64,000 nt of DNA from Phytoseiulus persimilis (taxonomy: Eukaryota; Arthropoda; Arachnida; Mesostigmata; Phytoseiidae): NCBI GenBank assembly GCA_037576195.1, contig CM075102.1:46372745-46436744 (forward strand). The letters run 5' to 3'. The notes beneath the pieces were generated by a model. That model did no database searches. It worked only from the letters and a program-made list of their open reading frames with translations, and had not been told where the DNA came from. The position numbers and the translations under genes are program-made. Positions 9,868-22,911 of the stretch are shown here, in pieces (positions within the stretch are counted from its first letter, which is position 1; each line of letters starts with the position of its first letter).

Positions 9868-12408
9868 TCGCGCATCCATACTTCAGAGCCAATGATAGAC
9901 CGGTACCGCTCAAGGTGATGATTCTTCTACTATCTGAGTTTGCTCTAATCAGTGACTCATGACATGAGTAACTGACGATCGAATCACTGCTCAATTTCGA
10001 CACTACGGCTGCTGTTACCAGATACCGATCGCAGGCGGGATGGTCCGGGGACATTTTGTTTCCACGCGCGAGAATCGGGCACAAGTCCGAACAGAGTCGA
10101 AAAACGGAATCCACTCCGGGAGTCAGAACCTTAGCGAAAGTCTCGAGCGTATCTGTCCCTTGCCGTGCAGATCGCTCAGACCACTCGGTCCTCTTGTCGC
10201 TTATGACCGCGAGCGCGCTCGCCGGCATCATAGCAACCAAACCGCGATTCGCGGAATACTCCATTCCTCGAAAGATTCATGTTGCCGGGCTTGCCCGAAT
10301 TCGAATCAACTTTTTCAACGCGACCTGAGACCACGACTCGGGTATAGTTGCATTGAATCAACTCCCCAGAAAGAAGAAAAAAAACGGGGTCAAATTCAGT
10401 AGCTCAACTGGTGGTTCCACATCGATCTCATTAACGACCGATATCATGGACGCGAGCCGCCGAAGCCAGAACGAATGATGTGTGCTACTCGACGGTGTCG
10501 CAAAGCACAACCCAACGTAGTTTCAGTTCCGTTGCCGTTAGCATCCGGCACAACACGCGAACCCTCGCCGGTGGAATGTAAGCCCACATCAGAACCCACA
10601 CAGGCAAGAACTAGATGGAGGCAGGCTTTGAGGTTTCCTGCTTCCCTCGAGCACATTCGAATGGTGACTCCTCACAAACTAAGGTCAAACCGGGGCAATC
10701 CATCATGCGCTGTTCGAATGGAGACCATTCACAGGGGCTCTGGAAAAGCTACTCATCCTCTTGCACGCAGTACACATCTCGTGGGTGTTTCCGCGCATGC
10801 ACTTCCGAGCTCAAATCATGTATTACAACTATGCCGTCTGCAAACAGAGCATTCGGGGTGTAGAAAGCTCTATTCCATCGGGACCGCGTCAATTCAACGA
10901 GGGCGTGCACGGAGAAGGGAAACGAAAAATTCAGCAATTGTCGCTGCACTTAAGAGCCCTTCCCTGGCACTCAACTCGCTTGCTGACCCGAATGCATTCG
11001 CCGGCTCATCCCATTCCCCACCACAGGAACAACTTCTCACACCAAAACCTGGAAATAGTATTCGGAGTGGCCGAAAACGTGGACTGCATTTGTTAAGCCG
11101 TAATTAAGTTTCGGGTCCCGAGGCCCGCCGGTACCATTACGAAAGGCTCCCAAAAACTCGAGAGAAATCGCTCGGTGGGAGGTAGAGCTTGAGTGGACTC
11201 TCTCCACCTAGAAGTGCGAGTACAGCTTCCACGAGGAGATCTGCGGGCCCAGGACGAGAGAACAAGAGTAGAGTGCGGAGTGAAGAGCAGAAGAAGGGAC
11301 TCGGAAGAGATTAAAAGCCTTGGAGGGGCCGGCAGCCGGATGGACGGAAGCTTTCCATCTTCGCCGTTGACATGCGCCCAAATGATCATGGGGAAAGGGA
11401 CGAACCGCCATCGGACTCCAATCCACGTCTCCACCGCTCAGCTGAGATCTCATTATCACAGCATGGTACAATACCCCGATGCGCGAACGATTCCCTCTGA
11501 ATCGGATGTGAAGCGAACCCAGCCGACCTTTGAACTTCACTCTAGTCGAAGCATCAGTCGCATCAAGGCGGAGGAGACGATCTTGATGGATAACCGCGGG
11601 GCTCTATACCTTGACCTGAAAAGCAGCGGAGTCCCAGCCTGTAGTCCGTATCGTAATCATGCTTCCGCCCAAGCGACGCCTTCCCTTGGCAGACTTGACT
11701 GCGTCTGAGCAGGAAGAAACAAGTTGATTGCAGGTCGCTGTTGCTTGCTCCCTGCAGGCTCTCATTTTTTCACTCAGAATAGCAGGTGGACGACAGCGAG
11801 TCTACACGGACTGACGGCCACGAACACATGGATAGATCACCGGATATACGGACTCACAAACGCGGGGACGGGAAACGCTCGAGCGGTCACGACGTGAGGT
11901 ACAGCGTGTCCGAGACAGGACGCTCCCTCTGATGGCAGTCTTGGGAGTTGATGTGTGTTTGTGAGCGTCCAAAACAAAACACACAGGAAAAAACAAAAGG
12001 CAAGAGCCTTTCCATTTGCCAGATGAGAGAAGCTTATAGAGTGGCTTCGTCGCCAGTCTTCTTCCGGGCTCTGCGCTTCTTCTCACTGGCTTGGCAACAA
12101 GACAAGCGATCTCTTACACAAATCACGGCAGCCGCCGATCCGGCAACGAGGTACTCAACCAACGGAGCAGACCGGAGGCGAGCTGCCGTTGGCCTGAGCA
12201 GCAGAGTTCCTGTCCAGAGGCAGAAGTAAAAACTTGTCACCAATTAAGAGCTTTTCGCAGCTCCTGCGAAAGAAAAACAGCATTACCGGGCTGCTCACAG
12301 GAAAGCGATACAGTTCGACTCCAAGGGAAATCACTCGGAAAGAATCAGTCGACCAAGGAAGGGGAGTTGGAATTAACAACTCTCATTCTCATACGATCGT
12401 GACCAGCA
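9868..12408. other. Intergenic stretch, no firm gene
   Basis: No recognisable complete domain is present. A 210-codon plus-strand frame spans 10475-11107 and a 171-codon one 11193-11708; both are overlapped by comparable frames on the other strand and are not convincing. On the minus strand near 10560-10950 there are faint, frame-broken motifs reminiscent of C2H2 zinc-finger linkers (SPFEC, SPFEQ), too weak to annotate as a gene. Confidence 0.4.
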
Positions 12409-12807
12409 CAGTGAAACCCCGATAATATAAATGATGGATGGTAAAATTCGTTGATATATTAGTAGAGGTTGACGAAATCTAGGTTTTGGGACACAGCACG
12501 TCCCAGGTTGAATAGGGCTTATGGGGCCGACTTCTGAAACGAAGTTCGTCGGATCGTTCCGAACAAATTATGCCGTTCCATGCATCCCTAGTGTAGCCGG
12601 CTTGAGCTCTCGTCAACACACTTTCGTCAGAGAATCAAGGAACTTGACTTTTTTAGAAAAAAAAAACGACTTTTAGCGGGCCAGATCTCATTGAGGTTGA
12701 GCTTCAGGTTGATATGATCGAAGTTGTTACAGTCTGGAATCGATCCAATCGACGGTTGATGCAATGAAGGTTGATGTAATCAAAGATTGATATAATAGAG
12801 GTTACTG
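12409..12807. mobile_element. Probable pogo/Tigger-type MITE
   Basis: The left end reads CAGTGAAACCCCGATAATAT. The right end, read inversely, is CAGTAACCTCTATTATATCA. Both resemble the 'CAGTGAAACCTCGATATAA' type termini common in arthropod pogo/Tigger elements. The interior is AT-richer than its surroundings and carries degenerate GGTTGAT(A/G)(T/C)AAT units near both ends. The right end is followed by TA, the expected target, but the left is preceded by CA, so one target copy is lost or mutated. There is no coding capacity at about 400 bp, and the element would need transposase from elsewhere. Confidence 0.45.
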
Positions 12808-15800
12808 TACATGTAGATCAAAGTTCAATTCCCAGTTCATCGGCTCAGACCCTTCATAGTCGGTCACAGTCTGTTTTGTTTTTCTTACAGAGAAGAGCCT
12901 CCACAATCAGTCGCGCGTTTGGATAAATGAGTCCACTGGAATGTCCAAAACCGGACCACAGGACCGGGAGGCCGAGGGTGACCGTCAATCATTCTCCTCG
13001 GTCGGGCACAATGGGCACTGCGGATATCCTATTCGAGGCCGACCGTACTCCAAGCAACTTGTATTGGTACGCTTCGTTTTCAGGAACGGAGTACAAATAT
13101 GGATTCGACCAAAGCAGCAACTTTGTGCAAAACAGTCGCTGGAAGAACATCAAGCTTTCGAACGTTGTATGAACGCATCTCAGTTAACAGACCGTCGTTT
13201 CGGAGGGCGGTTCCCGGGTTTTCGAGAAAGATCGCGCCAGGCCTCACTCCGATTGAATTACATTTCACCATCGCAAGCGTGTAATCCAGTCAACATATGC
13301 ATCGCTCGGGACAAATGCAAGGCGTGCAACGCGCAGTACCGAGTCTGCGAGGGTCTTCGTTCACCTGCGATCAAAACAGACGCAATGGGGAGCAGCGGAA
13401 CATTTCGACCACTTAGGTATCAGCATCACGCACGGAGTAGTTCAAGCTCTTCCCATGACTAGATTACCAGGAAAATATATTCCCTGGGGATTTCCTTCTC
13501 CAGTCGCTCCGCTGGAGTAGGGACGCAGTCGAACCCGAGACAATGCAGTGGCCCATTTGAAAACTTAGAGAAGTCTCTTACACAAGTTCTTTTCGAATGC
13601 GTTTTGTTCAAGTTCTAATGGACGATTTTCCGGATGCATATTTTCCTACCAATCTACGTGAGTCAGTTCGCGTTTTCCATTCCATTATGTTGGTTCTGCA
13701 TTCACAATCAGCTTGTTTCCGTGATATTTCCGTTCGCTTGATACAAATACTGATGAAAAACTCCACAATCAATGAAGTATTCATCATGCGATCCGGTTGG
13801 AACGGAATCCGCCTTCCCTAAGCGAGTTCCGAGCGCGCTTCCCACAAGGTGCCTCGTTCGTAGCTGTTCCCGATTCCCTGATTTCTCGGAAACCCTGGAG
13901 GAGACCTCGTGATATCAGGGGGAGTTTTGCAATGCCATCAGTTGATGGAATCGGGAAACAGGTTGACTCCATGGAACGCTTCAGGACAACGAAAATGCGA
14001 CGCAGTAAATAAGGGCCAACTTTCCAGCCCACTCAGACCGGTTTCATTTCCGGCCGCGGGAAGCGGCGCCGCGAGAAAGAAGACCCTCCTTGCCACCATC
14101 ACGTTCACCGCCGAGAACTGGGCGACTCGCTGCCGCGAAAGCACCACGAGAGAGCGGACGGACGAAGAAAGGGAGGGCTCTGAATCGAGCGAGATCCTCG
14201 GCTCAAATCTGTCAAACCTCGGATTTCCTTCTCTCTCACGTTCTCCTTCTGCGAGCACGATCCGAAACCTTTATCTGCGACCCCATCAGCGACGCTGAAT
14301 GAATCGATTCCCGGGAATATTTCAACACTCCGACAGAGCTCACAGTTTTTCCCTCCACGAGCCCGATCGGGGATGAGGTCGTTTTTCAGGACGAAGGACG
14401 TGATTCCCGAAAGCTTGTTGGCAGGGAGTTAGTAGGGCTCCTCACTCGACTCGTCGTTTCTCTCGGGACTCGTCCCGGTATCACGCCTTGGATTCGTCCG
14501 TCTTTCTGGGACTTCGGGAGCCCGTGGCAGGTTCTCTGAATATCTTCGCCGACTGCGGTTTAGTCGCGACCCCTCGGTCGTGTACAACAGAATCTTCCTT
14601 CCGAGCCTGCCTCGGCTAGCGCCCCTTGAATAACTAATACAGTTAACAAAAGTGAAAGAAAATCACTTAGCCATTCGGAGACGTTCTCTCTGAACACTCA
14701 AGTGGTCCTCGACGATTCGCTGTATGGCCCTCGACCCGTTTCCCAGGCAATGAGAAACGCTTCAGCGTCGGGATACGGACACTTGAAGGCTCACGGAAGA
14801 TGGGTCGGGCGGTAGCGGCCGAGTTCTCTCTTCTCTCGCGTTGGGGAAAGTTCTTCCTCGAAGCCGGTCGGAAGAGATCGTTGAGACTCTGGGGAGCGTT
14901 GGGGCCCGCGATTTCGCCAGAATCGCTGTTTCAAGCGGCCATCTTCCGAATATTTAATCTCTACACCGTGCTCGTCTCACGGAGACTCGGGACCCATCTC
15001 GAGAATAACCGTCGGTTTCGTTATTCGTTCCCATCAAGCCAGTCATTCCTGACGCATCCGTTAGAAAGGATAGCAAACAGGAAATCGAATTAGATTTGTT
15101 GTCGGAGCCTGGGCAAACAGAGCGCCGTCCCCGTGCTGAAGCGTTTCGTGGAATGCATCGGTCGCTCGAAGTTTGCTCGTAGAATATCGTATGACGGAAC
15201 AGAGGGCCTCTGCGTAGATGACGATGAAGAGGATCTCAGCCGAACAAATCACGCGCAACTCTTCTCCGATATTGCGTCGCCTTTCATTCTCAAAAAATCA
15301 TCTTCAGCACGAATGAATGGCCGCTGTGGCGAAGCGGAACGCTGTACGTAGCGAATAGCTCTTCAATACGACCGACTCGACCTCGGGAGTTTCCCGCGTT
15401 CTCCTCGTCATTCGAGGGACGCGATACGAGCTCGACGAACGCGTCCGTAATTTCGAGGCGACACTACGAGCAGTGATCATGCCGGTCTCATCGAGTGCGG
15501 CCTAGAATACCGCGTCAAGGTCACAAAGTTGTGCCAACAAATCCGGAAAGAACATCCTAGTGCGGTCTTGGAGCTCAGGAAGTTCTCGCACAGCTGCGAC
15601 CATGCATTCGGGCAGGTGGGCAGGAGCGCATGACTCTGGGGAACGACTCGTGGAGAGGACTAGTTCTTCAAGGAGTTTTTGATTCAATCCTGCGCTATCG
15701 AGGGAATTCCCGAAAGAGGAGAAACAGGTCCCACTTGAAGGCTGTTCTTGAAGCTCAGGACTCTTCTCGTGCACTAGCGTCCGTTGAAAGAACTCTTTCG

Positions 15801-18800
15801 AATTCACCGATTAACCGCCAAGTTGGCTCAGTGGCCTGAGCTGTGTTCACGCCGCGTGCGGATTCGCGATTCGAGGGAAAACACAACCACAGCCTACCTG
15901 TGGTCTCAAGCGTCCGTCTCAAACTCCCGGGCGCGGCCGGCTTTTTCAGAGACGATTTCCATGGTTCCCTGTCTGTTCGCGCTAATCTTGGAGGATCCAT
16001 CCTATCGTAGCTGAGGCCTGTTCAGGGCAGGTAGGGGCAGCAGAGCGGCCAACACAAGGAATTGACGATAGATACAAAGTCAAGGGGGGAGCCGTGTATC
16101 ACAAGGATGAGGGCGTAGCCATCCGTGGTCTATGGCCGCCTGGTTCAGCCGCCGATCATCGCTTTGCATCGTCATCCCCTGTTGTCGTAATCGCACCCCT
16201 GCGGTCTATCGTGCCGACCGGCAAGCACAGACCTTTCCTCCGCCAACAGCGGTTCACCTGTGAGCTGAGCCGCCATCTCGAATCTCAGTATGGACTGTTG
16301 CTTTCTATGAGGATCAGTCGTTTCACACCACACGCTGTTCTTCGCGAGGAACATCCCTGATCGTCAGATGGTGACAGTTAACATGATTGGGAAGGAATCA
16401 CATGAATCGAGCTTCGAGTCGTGCGCCACGAATAACCATCTAGTTCTTTGCATCGTTAGAATGACTGTTGCCCAGGGATACTCCACACGGCTTCAGCCCT
16501 TCACGATATTGCTCCATCACGGCACGCAGTCCTGCACAGCTCGAGCTGAGGCCTCGTCGACGCATCGGACCTAACATGAGTAATTTGAGGAACTGTGCAC
16601 GAACCTAGACTTGTCTCGAAAGCTCCCGCCCCTTCTCGCGCCGACAGCGGCGACTCTTGACCCCCAGTCGATGATCGGGTTTGGGAGGAGGTCATTCGTA
16701 TTGCCCTCCATGGTAGCAGCCTGCAGCAACAGAAGGCACCCGATAATCCGCTCAGTTCGAATATTGGGAGTTAACCGCTCGGGCCACTTTCGAAATCTCG
16801 AGTTCCCGGAGAAATGTCGGCGAAGATGTCCTCGTGCGATAGATTTGTTTTCATGCATGAGAAGAGTAGAAATTTGTTTCCACAAACGAAGAAGGAGAGG
16901 TCAGTCATTTTATTTCTCTCGCGGAATGAGAATGCACGCTGGATCAGGTCAAGATTTCGCACTGCGATGAAGGGAGAACGTCGAGTGTTCGTTCCCTGCC
17001 GGGGTCAACCGCGACGAGAGCCAGCCGATGGTTGGATTCGACTTGAGACAATGTGACCGATCGTTGGGCGTCCATGGGGTTTCGCGATTTCTGAAGTGAT
17101 GCGGCGCGCTGGAGTGCCGGTGTTAGAGATCACTCCGGATTTCTCGGGAAGTAAGCCGTCAACGTATGGTTGGCCAGACGTTCGCGGGCGAGTGAAGGCG
17201 TGGCGGAGCGTGCGGAAGCGAGTCCGAATTGGTGGTCTCTCCGGGGACGACGGGGAATCGCGAAAAAAAGTCCGCGTCCCGATAATGCCTTCCTGAAAGA
17301 TCATCGATTGCTTTATGTCGTCTTGGCTCTCTAGGTGACTGCTGCGGCCGGAGGATAACTCGAGCGACCCCGCGGCGTTCCTACCTTCCATTTTCGATGA
17401 AAAGGCAGAGGCTTTGTAGCTCGCTTCATGACATATCAAGAGTTCTCTGAGAATCTTCAAGAGTGCTGCGAGTTCGTCAGGGCTTCAATGACTAGGTTAT
17501 GCACTGTCGTGCTTACCCGGCAGCTCACTTCACAGTTCTACAAACAAGTCGATAAAAGTGAACGCATCATCTAGTATCTCTCCCGTGGTCTGCGTGCTTG
17601 TGATTCATTTATTCATGCGATGCTCCGGCGAGGCTTGGAAAAACATTCTCGCGAGAAGAGTGGGTCGCAGGGGAGGAGCCTCGGCGAACCCTGGTCTACA
17701 TGATGCTTGGATCCCGAGTCGAGACCCGACCCATTGTAAGCACAAGCTTGTCGAGACCACCGCGAAACGCTTTAAACTTCAAGAGCTAATTCACTGACTG
17801 ATGAAGGAGCTCACATACACGCTGTCCGCGACGAAACTCCGGACGACCATGGAGGCGTTCGTTCCAAGGGAGCAAAAAAAAGGGAAGACGACGGAGAGCG
17901 GAGCGTCCATGTTTGTGAGCTTTGCATTGCAATTGTATCACGCCGTGTGCAGAGTTGGAAAAAGTACGGCAATGCTGAGCTCCACCGAGCGTGTTACTTG
18001 AAGGCTTTCGCGCAGTAATGGAATTCCCCGCTCCGAAGAAAATTCGTATCCACGAGAATCATCGTCAACTTCATATCCTACTTGGCGTTCCAGTGAGCGT
18101 AGTTCGTTCGTTTCGCCTTGAATTCTGAGTGATTCCGACAGGGATTTCCAGAGGGGAACCCTCGTCTGCCTCATGAGATGCATCATCCACTCCGGTAGAA
18201 TACTTCAGTGAAGTTTTCCAGGATCGTCGTTTCTCCTTTCAGCGTCAAGCGGGCGATTCAGGATCCCCGATCGAGAGCATACATCCACGCAGCCGAGGAA
18301 GTAGTCCGGGTCTTCATCGAGCAGGCGAGCCAAGTGGAAGTGTGCACCATGCTCGCAGAATCCCTGCCGGGCAACTCCTCCGACGAGAACTTCCTTGATC
18401 AGAACCTGTCAGGAAACAAAGCGCTCCGCCCGGCCGCAACTCATTCATCCCGTTCGGTCGTGGGATCATGGAAGCAGCAATCACGCCCAGGGCGTTATCT
18501 GCTCCAACAACACGGATGGATGTCATTGGGGGTCGAAACACGGTATCCCAGATAAGCCCAACGTGTCCTTGCTATGACAAGACATGTCGGCGAGAGACAG
18601 GCCTGTTAGCGGCAATCTAATTTTGAAGTATTCTCGAGAATCATACTTGAAGAGCAGTATCCGATTTAACTTAGAAATGGCTGACAGGGGGTCCAGGACA
18701 GGGGGCGGCGAGTTGGTACCCCAGAAGCGCAGACCTGATAATTTCCAACGTCGTTTCGCCCGACGTTCGGAACGAAGTTCCCCGAATGAGTTTTATGACG

Positions 18801-19444
18801 TTGCGAGCGCTTTCCGCGGAAACTTGAGGGAACGATGCCTGCAGGAGTGGCATCGTTCTCACTCCGGATGTCTGGAGCCAGTCACTATCACAGCGCCAGC
18901 TTCCATTTGGATCCCGAGACCTGAAATATGGCAGCTCCTTGATATGATTTCGACTCGGAACGATGCACTTCTGGCTAAAATTGGTTTCTGCTTGGAGAGT
19001 AAGCACTCTGCCTCGTCCGACGCCACCAGCCTTGATTTCCGTTGGTCATATAACGACGTCAGCTGACCACATGCTCGAGCTGCAGCACTGCTCTTACTCC
19101 AAGCGTCCTCGAACTCCTCCGGCCGCCATCACCACAATTGCGGGAACTCATGCCACAGAACAAAAACACCGGTCCCCTTCCGCAATGATCGTCCTGTGAT
19201 CCCCACCGCCCCCCCTCCTATTTTTCCCGTGCACGGGCACCTGACAACCGCGGTGTGTTGCCCCATTCGACTGGGCAACAGGAGCGGAGGGGAACGGAAC
19301 GAGCTCCACCAGAAGTTGGGCCGGAAGGCGGCATTTTAATTTCTCCGGAAAGGTACTCTCGCAGCGAATCGGCTGGGATTGGCTCCCGTCGATACTTCTC
19401 CACGATTCAGTGCGTTCAGTAACTGAATAATTCCATCGTGGCCA
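12808..19444. other. Intergenic stretch, no supported gene
   Basis: Frames up to 173 codons occur on the plus strand (12941-13462) and 160 codons (18584-19066), but they are paired with similar-length frames in opposite phase and contain no motif I know. A GCCATCTT (Pho/YY1-core) lies at about 14938. I looked for tRNA A/B boxes around 15826 and found no acceptable fold. I see nothing else. Confidence 0.4.
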
Positions 19445-20218
19445 TCATGCTGACAAATCGTAGTCATGCACGGCAACCCCCGGTTCCGCTGATCGGTGCG
19501 TATCCGAGGAGCTGGGCTCGAATCCAAAGGATTCGATATCCCTCCTTCCACGATGGATCGAAAGATTGTTGCGCGTAAGCAGAAAAGCATCGGTTCGCCG
19601 CCGGGCAAGTAGGAGCCTGAGGTCATGTGTTTTTCGGGTGGCTGGAGCGGCGAATGAGCGGGTTATCGATTGGAAAAAAGGAAAAGGCGCCTCCACGTGA
19701 AGGCGCGGCCTCGAATCGTCGGACATGAAGATAAGGAAATAAGTCTGGAACTTTTCGAATTCTTGAGGAACGAGACCTTTACTGCTCATCTTCCTGTTCT
19801 GTGTATCGCCGTGACGCAGGAGCCTCACAAACACGATGGATGCCATTCGAAAATGCCGATGTGAAGGATGACTTGTCAGATTCGACAAGGGAACAGCATT
19901 CGGCGGTGGGCCGCAGCCGTTATCAGATCGCGGCAGACGGCGAAATAGGACGAGAGCTCCGGCAGCGAAATATTGCTTGAGTTCAGACTCCGTCCTGAGG
20001 TCGAGGATCGGCGCATATGCTCCTCCCGGAAAGCGGCCTGTTACCTCAGTACGGATCGAGCTGTACGGATCCGCTAAGTGAGAAATACGGCCGTTGACTG
20101 AGTGATGGACCCCATTTGTTTTTATTTGCCCCGGTGACCACGCTGATAGCAACTCCGGTTTCCACGCTGGGACAATCGAGACGAGCCTTGACGTCCGCGG
20201 AGCTACGTCCTTGTGCAC
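19445..20218 (-). CDS. Unrecognised 257-codon open frame (doubtful gene)
   Basis: This is the second-longest open frame in the window. At this base composition an uninterrupted run of this size is somewhat longer than chance would usually give in 64 kb, so it deserves an entry, but I recognise no domain, signal peptide or membrane segment. It could be an exon, a relic of a mobile element, or a chance frame. A 64-codon plus-strand frame (19670-19864) overlaps it. Confidence 0.2.
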   Translation of the reverse strand: MHKDVAPRTSRLVSIVPAWKPELLSAWSPGQIKTNGVHHSVNGRISHLADPYSSIRTEVTGRFPGGAYAPILDLRTESELKQYFAAGALVLFRRLPRSDNGCGPPPNAVPLSNLTSHPSHRHFRMASIVFVRLLRHGDTQNRKMSSKGLVPQEFEKFQTYFLIFMSDDSRPRLHVEAPFPFFQSITRSFAAPATRKTHDLRLLLARRRTDAFLLTRNNLSIHRGRRDIESFGFEPSSSDTHRSAEPGVAVHDYDLSA

Positions 20219-20262
20219 TTGCGTCTCGTAAACATGGATTAGCAGGGCCTACACTCGACCTT

Positions 20263-20303
<41 letters not shown>

Positions 20304-22769
20304 AATCAGGGTGTCTGCCTGCAGTCGGATCGATAACTTGATGAATCAGGTTTTCTGTTTTCCATTGCGGGCGGTCTTCTGCGGGGCTGGCGATCGTTGG
20401 ATTGGCAGGGCGGAGAGTAGGCGCTCGAGAAAAGGAACAGCGGATGTAAGGAAGGCCGAACGCATTCAGCGGTGCAGCCTGGCGCATCAATCCCGATCGG
20501 AGCTTCGAAGCTGATGTTCAGCTCTTCTGCTTTGTGATGACGTTCTGTTGCTGGACCCATGAGTTGCGGGAGTGTGATCTGAAATTGAATTCAAGCCTGC
20601 TCGAGCTCCCTCCAGGGAGAAGCTGTTTCGAACTCGCCTCTTTCGCGGTTTGGCTTTTTATTCCTCTTCGTAGGAGTGAATGATCCAGACGAACCATTTC
20701 GCGAGAGACCGTCCGCCGGCAGCTTCGGGTCGTGCCGAAGTTTGATTGGGAAAACTTTCTCTGAATATGTTCGCGAGCTATGTGCGCGGCGGGAGGCGGC
20801 CAGCGGCGGCAGCCTCCCTCAATCGGAACTTTGACTGAACGTCTATTTAAAGCGAAGGTTCTCCTTCCGTTCGTTCCTCTCAGGAGTTGCTCGCAGCTCT
20901 GCCTTCAGCTTTGAGCTCACTCAGAGCCCGAATATCCAAAACTCGGGCTCCTCGTGAAGCCCCTGCCGCCCTCCCTCTGTATGGGTTCGGTTTCGATTTG
21001 ATGAATGACGTGCGGAACGGCGACTGCGTATCGTCGTACGCTCGCGAATCTGAGGCCGTCACATCACGCGAGCGTCGGGCTGACTGCTTGCGAAACACGC
21101 GAACGCAGTTGGATTGCTCGAGAACGGTCGCTGATATAGACACGCGCCGAGTTCGAACTCGATTCCGAAATCTAATCGCCTCGTGAGCAATTCTCGGGAT
21201 CGCACGAGCCGCGCACGTCCGCATCGTTCCGGCTTGAGCAGCAGTGCTTCCAGGGGAACCACTCACTTCGCCGTCATCCATCCTTCGAAAACACTTCGCC
21301 CTCGACTTGTCCCAGGAGCAAATCGCTGCCGCGGAGTTCCGCGCTGATTTTTCACTCGCGAAGGAGAACTCCGTGTCTTCTCGACGTGCAGCACGGAAGC
21401 TCTGTTCAAAAATAGAGTCAGACTGATGAGAGATCAAGGCTCAAATCGTTCTCGCAGCTGCAGTCTAAGTTGAAATGAAAACTGCTTTCAACTGCTCGCG
21501 GAAATCCCCGCTGAGCCAACAAGGCGCGGCTCCGAAATCTTCTCTCTCGAGTCTCCGGATCTGCGCTCCGATTCGCGCGGGTTTCTCGTGCGGTGATATC
21601 TCGGGGCGAGCTGAACGATCTCCCAGCACGACTGACAGAGCTCGCAGAAACCTTTTGAGCTGCGTGAGGAACATGAAGTTCGAACGTCCTTCAGACTCTC
21701 GGGCACCCTTTCCATCCCAGTTCAGCGAATGCGACAACCGAAGAAACACCGTTCAACGATGAGTTTCGCGAGATGCCCGAGACCATCTGCTCCCTCCGCG
21801 CTCCCCTAATACGTTTATGGCCATCTGACAGTTATTCTGCCCATAACCGCTTCGAAACTATTAGTGAAGCAATCGAAGCAAGTTCGTTGATCGAGCCACT
21901 GTACAATATGCATCCCAAGCGACCGCCATGGTGATCTCGCGTCGTTTTGTCATTATGGATGCAGATCTGGACGCAGCTCAAAATATTGGTCGCGAAGCAT
22001 CTGGCTCAACGAGGAGCTTTCTCGCATCCTCGGAGAGCGAGCAGTACCGTGGGCTCGACTTGGGAGGAGGAAAAAAAGGAAGGCGGGATGACTTTCCGGA
22101 TTTCCGCGTCGTTACATCTTCCAATGTTAATCTCCAAATCTAAAATTGCCCGCCGCAAAATGATAAGTAAACAGAACCGGCTGCTGCAGCGGTCAGGTTC
22201 TCTTTACGATGCGTCGTTGGAAAGAAAATATCACAGATGAGCTTTGCTGGAACTCGGGGAGGTACGAGATAGGCCGCGGCCAGGCTCCGGGAACTCAGGA
22301 GTTCAGGGAATCTGACACCGAACTCCCTTGTTCTCGATGGGAATCGCTCTTCGAGACTTCCCGGATCGGAGGATCATCGGATGTCTTGCGAAAACATCAT
22401 CCGGCTCATCATCTTGAAGCTGATCGATTTCAACGTATTCCGACCGGAAGTCATCTTCAAACACTGGAACCATAGAAGTCAGTTGAGAACGTGAGGACTC
22501 GAGATGATGACTCGGCCTTCGCGGAGGCCCCTGAACTTGGGGGATCGATCCCTAACCCCCTAGAGACGGGAATCATTGCTTTACTGACTGAACCTCTCGA
22601 TTGGTATCAGCTCCGAGCGGATGAATCTTTCGCATGAGCTCCGATGACAACTACGATCCGAGAGGTTTCCAGGGATGCTCAATCGGGAGAAAGTCGAGTC
22701 AGTCATAAGAACTCTAACAATAGTGTATGCAACGTCCGGACCTTGCTTCTTTTGTGACCTGTAGGATTC
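20219..22769. other. Intergenic stretch with CT microsatellite, no supported gene
   Basis: This stretch contains the CT tract at 20266 and arginine-rich frames (for example 185 codons on the minus strand at 20880-21437) whose composition suggests chance. A TATTTAAAG motif at about 20844 resembles a TATA box, but no downstream coding exon can be tied to it. Confidence 0.4.
20266..20300. repeat. (TC)n microsatellite, about 35 bp
   Basis: An uninterrupted TC dinucleotide run starts after TTGTG and ends at GACAATC. On the other strand it reads GAGAG, the binding motif of GAGA-factor in flies; whether it acts as one here is unknown. Confidence 0.95.
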
Positions 22770-22802
22770 CGGGAGGAGTGGTTCGAGAAACCTCTCCTCC
22801 CG
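22770..22802. repeat. Strong hairpin (inverted repeat, 14-bp stem)
   Basis: CGGGAGGAGTGGTT pairs with AACCTCTCCTCCCG across a 5-nt loop (CGAGA), with a single T-T mismatch. The surrounding sequence gives no gene to attach it to, so a terminator, processed-RNA or cruciform role is open. Confidence 0.7.
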
Positions 22803-22899
22803 TCTAGGACGCGTCGTTTTTGAGGGAAATCCGGAGACCCATAGTTTGCAAACGCCTTATCACGCTGTCAGCGGAACGACGAGTCCGCGAGAACAGCTT

Positions 22900-22911
22900 G
22901 GGGGGGGGGGG
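22900..22911. repeat. Homopolymer G run, 12 bases
   Basis: Twelve consecutive G follow AACAGCTT. Its length may be uncertain because homopolymers are error-prone. Confidence 0.9.

Noticed and set aside
10749-10949. ALFADGIVV on the minus strand, like the reverse-transcriptase FADD motif
   Set aside because: The second aspartate is missing and no flanking reverse-transcriptase blocks are readable.
15820-15890. tRNA-like A box (GGCTCAGTGGCCTGAGC)
   Set aside because: No B box at correct distance and no acceptor-stem pairing.
16172-16354. Minus-strand frame considered as a piggyBac C-terminus
   Set aside because: The cysteine-rich ring pattern is absent and no TTAA-flanked ends were found.
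19670-19864. Frame with 'TQEPHKHDGCH', resembling a metal-binding HUH/Rep motif 2
   Set aside because: A single short motif ending in a stop soon after; no nicking tyrosine motif or helicase domain follows in any frame.
20880-21437. 185-codon arginine/serine-rich frame
   Set aside because: Composition follows from CG-rich DNA read in an out-of-phase frame; no domain or conserved motif.
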